Assembly: GCA_004376375.1 (NCBI GenBank) | Contig: SOJX01000076.1 | Span: forward strand, 1 to 64,000 | Reading direction: 5' to 3' | DNA from: Planctomycetota bacterium | Lineage (GTDB): Bacteria; Planctomycetota; E44-bin39 | Length of the DNA: 64,000 nucleotides | Part shown: one piece after another, positions 60,300-64,000 of the stretch | Position numbering within the stretch: position 1 is the first letter of the stretch | Layout of the letters: each line of letters opens with the position of its first letter | Program-made: the position numbers and the translations under genes | The notes under the pieces: model-generated | Told to the model about the DNA's origin: nothing | Database searches by the model: none | What the model saw: only the letters and a program-made list of their open reading frames with translations

Positions 60300-61993
60300 T
60301 GGAAGACGTGAAGCCGGAGCCTTCGAGACCGCGCAGATGGCCGCGGCGCATTCTGAAAGCCGCCGCGGTCCTTGTCGTTCTCCTTATTATATTCCTCGTC
60401 GGGCTCTCGTTTTTTATCGACTGGTACTGCGTCTACACGCCGCCCGCGCTCCCCGAAAACTCCGCTATCCTCTCCATGAAAATCGAGGAGAAAGACGGCG
60501 TCCGGCGGCTCGGGGACTGCACGCTGGAAAAAAGGAACGGCCTGCTCGCCATGTACCTCACCGGCAGGCCCTTCGATATCGGCTATGCGAACGCGAAGCT
60601 GACGGAAAACGAGCTGAGAGGTCTCGAAAAAGAATTCATATCGACAATCAAAAACATGGTGCCCTCGGGAATCAAGCGCTGGCTGCTTCGGAAATACGTT
60701 TACTGGCGGAACCGCGACCTCCCGGATTATATCGACGCGGAATACCTCGACGAAATCCACGGGCTTTCGGTCGCGTATGACGACCCGCTTCCGGAAGTCG
60801 GCCCGCCATATCACAGGCTCGTGAACTACCACGCCGCGCACGACATATCGCACGCGGTGATGGACAATCCGCTCGTGGGATGCACCTCGTTCGCCGCGTG
60901 GGGGAACCACACAGCCGACGGGCACCTGATAGTCGGAAGGAATTTCGACTTCAACGCCGGGCGAAAATTCGACGAAGACAAGATAGTGATGTTCGTAAAA
61001 CCCGAAAACGGGTTCGCCTTCGTCTCGGTGGCGTGGCCCGGAATGATCGGAGTGGTCTCGGGCATAAACGAGAAACTGATTTCCGTCACCGTCAACGCGG
61101 CGCCGCCGGACGGGGAGCGCGAAATCGGAACACCGGTTTCGCTAGTCATACGAAAGATAATGCAGCGCGCAAACTGCATCAAGCACGCGGTAACGATTAT
61201 CAGGAGCAGCGCAGTCTTCGTCTCGGACCTCTACCTCGTCGCCGACGGGAAAACGGGCGAGGCCGTCGTCGTGGAGAAGACGCCGAAAAGGTGCGCCGTG
61301 CGGCGGGCCGCGGGGAACTTCATCATATGCTCGAACCACCGCCTCCAGTTCTCAAACGACGAATCGAACACGAAGATGATGGCCGAAAACACCACCCTCC
61401 CCCGTCACGCGCGGATGGAGGAACTGGTCGCGGAAAACGCGGGGAAAATCACGCCCGCAAAAGCGGTGGAAATCCTCCGCGACAGGAAAATAAAAGGCGT
61501 TGCCGGAGAAGTCCTCGGCCACGCCGCCGCCGTCAACCCTATAATCGCCACCCACTCCGTCGTCATCGACGTTACGGACGGGATTATCTGGGTATCGAAA
61601 AGCCCTCACCAGCTCGGCGCGTTCGTCCCGTTTTCGGTCAAGGACTTCACAAACAGCTCGGCGGGGGAAGTCATCGCGGCCGATCCGATACTGACCGGCG
61701 GCAGCTTTAATAATTATCTGGAATTCAGGAAATGCATTGAAAAAGCTGCCGCCCTGATTGCCGATGGAAAAAAGTCGGATGCAAAGGCCCCGCTTGAGAA
61801 AATCCTGCCTGTCAACCCGAACCATTACCTTCCATACTTCCTGCTTGCCGGAATCGAGCATGAAAACGGTAACCGCGAAAAGGCGAAAGAATACGTAAGA
61901 AAAGCATTCGATTTGAAACCCGCCTACCGAACCGAAAGAGCAAAGCTCGAGCGCCTCGCAAAAATTCTGAAAATCAGGCTTCCAAAAAAGTAG
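60299..61993 (+). CDS. C45-family Ntn hydrolase/acyltransferase with TPR end
   Basis: 564 residues from the ATG at 60299-60301 (TGATG overlap with the ketosynthase stop); a GTG one codon earlier is possible. One membrane segment about 18-40, then the catalytic domain. The phrase NPLVGCTSFAAWGNHTADGH with the Cys around residue 196 is the autocleaved nucleophile of the C45/acyl-CoA:6-APA acyltransferase family, followed by GRNFDF. A TPR-like tail (residues about 480-560, YLPYFLLAGIEHENGNREKA) ends it. May transfer or hydrolyse an acyl group from an ACP-bound or lipid product in the periplasm. Confidence 0.8.
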   Translation: MEDVKPEPSRPRRWPRRILKAAAVLVVLLIIFLVGLSFFIDWYCVYTPPALPENSAILSMKIEEKDGVRRLGDCTLEKRNGLLAMYLTGRPFDIGYANAKLTENELRGLEKEFISTIKNMVPSGIKRWLLRKYVYWRNRDLPDYIDAEYLDEIHGLSVAYDDPLPEVGPPYHRLVNYHAAHDISHAVMDNPLVGCTSFAAWGNHTADGHLIVGRNFDFNAGRKFDEDKIVMFVKPENGFAFVSVAWPGMIGVVSGINEKLISVTVNAAPPDGEREIGTPVSLVIRKIMQRANCIKHAVTIIRSSAVFVSDLYLVADGKTGEAVVVEKTPKRCAVRRAAGNFIICSNHRLQFSNDESNTKMMAENTTLPRHARMEELVAENAGKITPAKAVEILRDRKIKGVAGEVLGHAAAVNPIIATHSVVIDVTDGIIWVSKSPHQLGAFVPFSVKDFTNSSAGEVIAADPILTGGSFNNYLEFRKCIEKAAALIADGKKSDAKAPLEKILPVNPNHYLPYFLLAGIEHENGNREKAKEYVRKAFDLKPAYRTERAKLERLAKILKIRLPKK

Positions 61994-62000
61994 TAACCTA

Positions 62001-62023
62001 ATTAGCCGCGCTTGCGGAACGCG
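62001..62023. other. Weak GC-rich hairpin in 320-base gap
   Basis: ATTAGCCGCGCTTGCGG holds CCGC-GCTT-GCGG and looks like a worn copy of the palindrome units at 41685 and 50505. The rest of 61994-62242 shows no convincing gene; it is visibly richer in A and T than the operon before it. Confidence 0.3.
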
Positions 62024-62242
62024 AACTTCACAACAACCCTCAATCCGCCAATGCGTTATGGAAATTAATATGTATACTGTCTCTGGAATTCGTATACCTA
62101 TAAAATATCCTTGCTATGTCCCCAGAATAGCACACAAAATGCCGATGATAATAACAGGGCCGAAGCAGGAACAATCCCGGTGTCTACAGAACAGGAAAAA
62201 ACAAAGCCTTATAAGATCGGCGTTCAGGCAGCAAAATAAAGG

Positions 62243-62272
62243 TTGACTGCCAGACAGGTAAAATGCTAGAAT
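62243..62272 (+). promoter_or_regulatory. Sigma70 promoter of the AT-rich cassette
   Basis: TTGACT (62243-62248), 18 bases, TAGAAT (62267-62272). A GGAGG site and ATG follow about 35-45 bases later. Confidence 0.6.
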
Positions 62273-62315
62273 GTTTTGCTTATAAGTAGAGCATTACAAA
62301 CCCCGGAGGTGGCTA

Positions 62316-62555
62316 ATGAGCTTGAAAGATGAGCTCGAATACTTCATACAGAACCAAGATGAACTTGTAAAGAAATACAATGGCAAAGTCGTTGTTATTA
62401 AAGACAAACAAGTGGTAGGAAGCTTTGAAAAAGAAGCGCAAGCTTTTATCGAGATGAGTAAGAAATTTAAGCCGGGAACTTTTGCAATTTATAAATGCAT
62501 ATCAGGACCGCAAGCGTACTCCATTACCGTAAACTCAACTCGCCTATTCGCCTAA
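62316..62555 (+). CDS. Small DUF5678-like protein
   Basis: 79 residues. GGAGG stands eight bases before the ATG. The pattern NQDELVKKYNGKVVVIKDKQVVG, SFEKEAQAF and KFKPGTFAIYKC matches the DUF5678 type of small protein, which has no known activity. It ends 11 bases before the retropepsin gene, so the two are one operon. AT-rich compared with the genes on both sides. May act as a partner or substrate of the neighbouring peptidase. Confidence 0.65.
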   Translation: MSLKDELEYFIQNQDELVKKYNGKVVVIKDKQVVGSFEKEAQAFIEMSKKFKPGTFAIYKCISGPQAYSITVNSTRLFA

Positions 62556-62566
62556 TTAGGGGTTAG

Positions 62567-63169
62567 ATGAGTAGAAGTAAGGGACGAAAGACCGGCAGAA
62601 CTCTCGTAAATTTACCGCCACAACGTGCATTTACATCTATTTTGGCGAGTCCTAGAAATCAAATTATAACACCAATAGAAGTATTGCCGTTTTTTGATCC
62701 TGAAACACAATCGCCAAAGGATTATGACTCCGTTAATTGTAGTGCGCTTTGGGATACCGGTGCAACAGGTAGTTGTATAACAAATAATGTTGTCAAACAA
62801 CTTAAACTAGCACCGATTCGAACGGTTAAAGTCACGCATGCTGGCGGCCAAAAAGATTCAAATGTATATCTGGTAAACTTCCATTTGCCGAATCGCGTTG
62901 GCGTAGCTGAAATAAGTGCAGTAGAATATGACGATAATCCGCAGCACGATGTTATTATCGGGATGGACATAATAACACGAGGCTCATTTGCAATATCAAA
63001 TACCGAAGGCAGAACATGTGTTAGCTTCTGTATCCCCCCAATGCCAACCGAAACCGATTTTGTTAAGGATGTAAATGCAACAATAACAAGTTTGATTGGG
63101 CCAAATGACCTTTGTCTCTGTGGTAGTGGCAATAAATTCAAGAAATGTTGCAGAGACAAATACACGTAA
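62567..63169 (+). CDS. Retropepsin-like aspartyl protease with SEC-C motif
   Basis: 200 residues. An active-site ALWDTGATGSCI (DTGAT, the retropepsin and Ddi1-type signature) near residue 64, and the second conserved phrase HDVIIGMDII near 126, as in single-domain aspartyl proteases that work as dimers. The C-terminus is a zinc-binding SEC-C motif (CLCGSGNKFKKCC). GC content is clearly lower than in the flanking operon. Paired with the DUF5678-like gene; such pairs are widely scattered, which fits horizontal transfer. Its target is unknown. Confidence 0.8.
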   Translation: MSRSKGRKTGRTLVNLPPQRAFTSILASPRNQIITPIEVLPFFDPETQSPKDYDSVNCSALWDTGATGSCITNNVVKQLKLAPIRTVKVTHAGGQKDSNVYLVNFHLPNRVGVAEISAVEYDDNPQHDVIIGMDIITRGSFAISNTEGRTCVSFCIPPMPTETDFVKDVNATITSLIGPNDLCLCGSGNKFKKCCRDKYT

Positions 63170-63360
63170 TAAAAAGCAGGCACCTCGGAAGTAGTCTTAA
63201 GCTCCCAAAAATCCCACCTAAACATATTCCGGTCTTTTGTTCATCATTCCCGACGTTCCTCATCATATTATACGGCTACGAATTTTGAAAGAATTTTCTT
63301 CATATTCCAACCGCGCTGTTATAAAATTTATGATTAACCAATTACCGGCCGGGAGCCGAA

Positions 63361-64000
63361 ATGGGAGATGAAAAAAAACAGGTCGCGCTCGTAACCGGCG
63401 GCAGCGGAGGCATCGGCCGCGCAATCGCCGCCGCGCTGGGCGCAAGCGGCAGGCACGTAATCGTCAACTATAACTCGAACGAAACGGCCGCCGCCGAAAC
63501 GGCCGGCCTTGTCGAAAAGGCAGGCGGCACGGCCGAGATCGTGCAGTTCGACGTTACCGACACCGCCGCGACCGAAAAAAAACTGACCGCACTCCTTGAA
63601 AAACACGGCGGCATAGATATATTGATAAACAACGCCGGGACGCACAAGGACATGCTGATGGTCTGGATGGAGCGCCCGGACTGGAACGACGTTATAGACA
63701 CCAGCCTGGGCGGGTTCTATAACGTTACGCGCCTCGTAGTCAAAGAAATGCTCCTCAACCGCTCGGGCAGGATAGTCAACATCTCCTCGACCTCCGGCCA
63801 GGCGGGGATGCCGGGCCAGGTGAATTATTCAGCCGCGAAGGCGGGGCTTATCGGCGCGACGAAGGCGCTTGCCAAGGAAGTCGCGAAGCGGGGCATAACC
63901 GTGAACGCGGTCGCCCCCGGTTTTATCGAGACCGAAATGATCGAGGAGCTTCCGAAGGATGAAATCCTCAAGACCGTCCCCGCCGGAAGGTTCGGGAAAC
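63361..64000 (+). CDS. 3-oxoacyl-ACP reductase, FabG-like SDR (cut by window end)
   Basis: The ATG at 63361 is followed by an open frame to the end of the window (213 codons). Short-chain dehydrogenase landmarks: VALVTGGSGGIGRAIA (NADP-binding GxxxGxG), NNAG, ISS (catalytic Ser), YSAAKAG (YxxxK) and the later PGFIETEM. The last 20-30 residues lie outside. GC-rich like the biosynthetic operon, so it most likely continues that pathway after the AT-rich insertion, as its ketoreductase. Confidence 0.88.
   Translation, partial: MGDEKKQVALVTGGSGGIGRAIAAALGASGRHVIVNYNSNETAAAETAGLVEKAGGTAEIVQFDVTDTAATEKKLTALLEKHGGIDILINNAGTHKDMLMVWMERPDWNDVIDTSLGGFYNVTRLVVKEMLLNRSGRIVNISSTSGQAGMPGQVNYSAAKAGLIGATKALAKEVAKRGITVNAVAPGFIETEMIEELPKDEILKTVPAGRFGK

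Noticed and set aside
62058-62246. 62-codon + frame before the AT-rich cassette
   Set aside because: No ribosome site, overlaps the promoter of the next gene, and no protein-like pattern.

Overview
The window looks like chromosome from an uncultivated Gram-negative-type bacterium. Pointers are the very large Ser/Thr kinase-ATPase-TPR-GAF-sigma54 activators, an ECF sigma factor with a membrane-anchored Spy/CpxP-like tail, and many lipoproteins with Gly/Thr linkers. Such traits are frequent in Planctomycetota/PVC and neighbouring candidate phyla, but the sequence alone does not fix the phylum. Many genes are translationally coupled (ATGA, TGATG) and TGA is a normal stop codon.

Bases 1-41,000 are an island of four regulatory modules. 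Each has one sigma54 activator (6755-12091, 19179-21614, 21951-27116, 35644-40986). A pair of dyad sites (or one dyad plus a half-site) lies at the activator's 3' end, a -24/-12 promoter about 100-180 bp further on, then an operon of lipoproteins plus exactly one STAS-domain gene. The dyads differ between modules: TGTGCT-N3-AGCACA, ATTCC-N7-GGAAT, TGCCGTA-N3-TACGGCA and GTTTC-N5-GAAAC. The cargo is a mix of esterases, CAP/SCP proteins, HExxH metalloproteases, a YCF48-like protein and unknown domains, each behind a lipobox and a low-complexity linker. I infer four parallel, signal-gated systems that put hydrolases and adhesin-like proteins on the cell surface. Remnants (two truncated lipoproteins, a duplicated promoter carrying the last codons of an activator, an integrase fragment, a tRNA-like fragment) show active rearrangement. 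Two adjacent CAP genes carry an in-frame TGA at nearly the same place, followed by a conserved tail.

Bases 41,000-52,500 are mixed: a tRNA-like scar and short repeats, a very long HEAT/repeat lipoprotein facing away from an ankyrin-repeat protein, a MarR-ABC exporter operon with a clear sigma70 promoter and operator, a MITE-like element, and the ECF sigma gene.

Bases 52,500-62,000 are one tightly overlapping operon: glycosyltransferase-DUF2062, MMPL exporter-acyltransferase-methyltransferase fusion, CrtI-like oxidoreductase, ketosynthase and a C45-type Ntn hydrolase. A FabG-like reductase begins at 63361 and runs off the end. This resembles part of an aryl-polyene or dialkylresorcinol-type lipid pathway. 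An AT-richer two-gene cassette (62316-63169: DUF5678-like protein and retropepsin-SEC-C protein) interrupts it and looks acquired.
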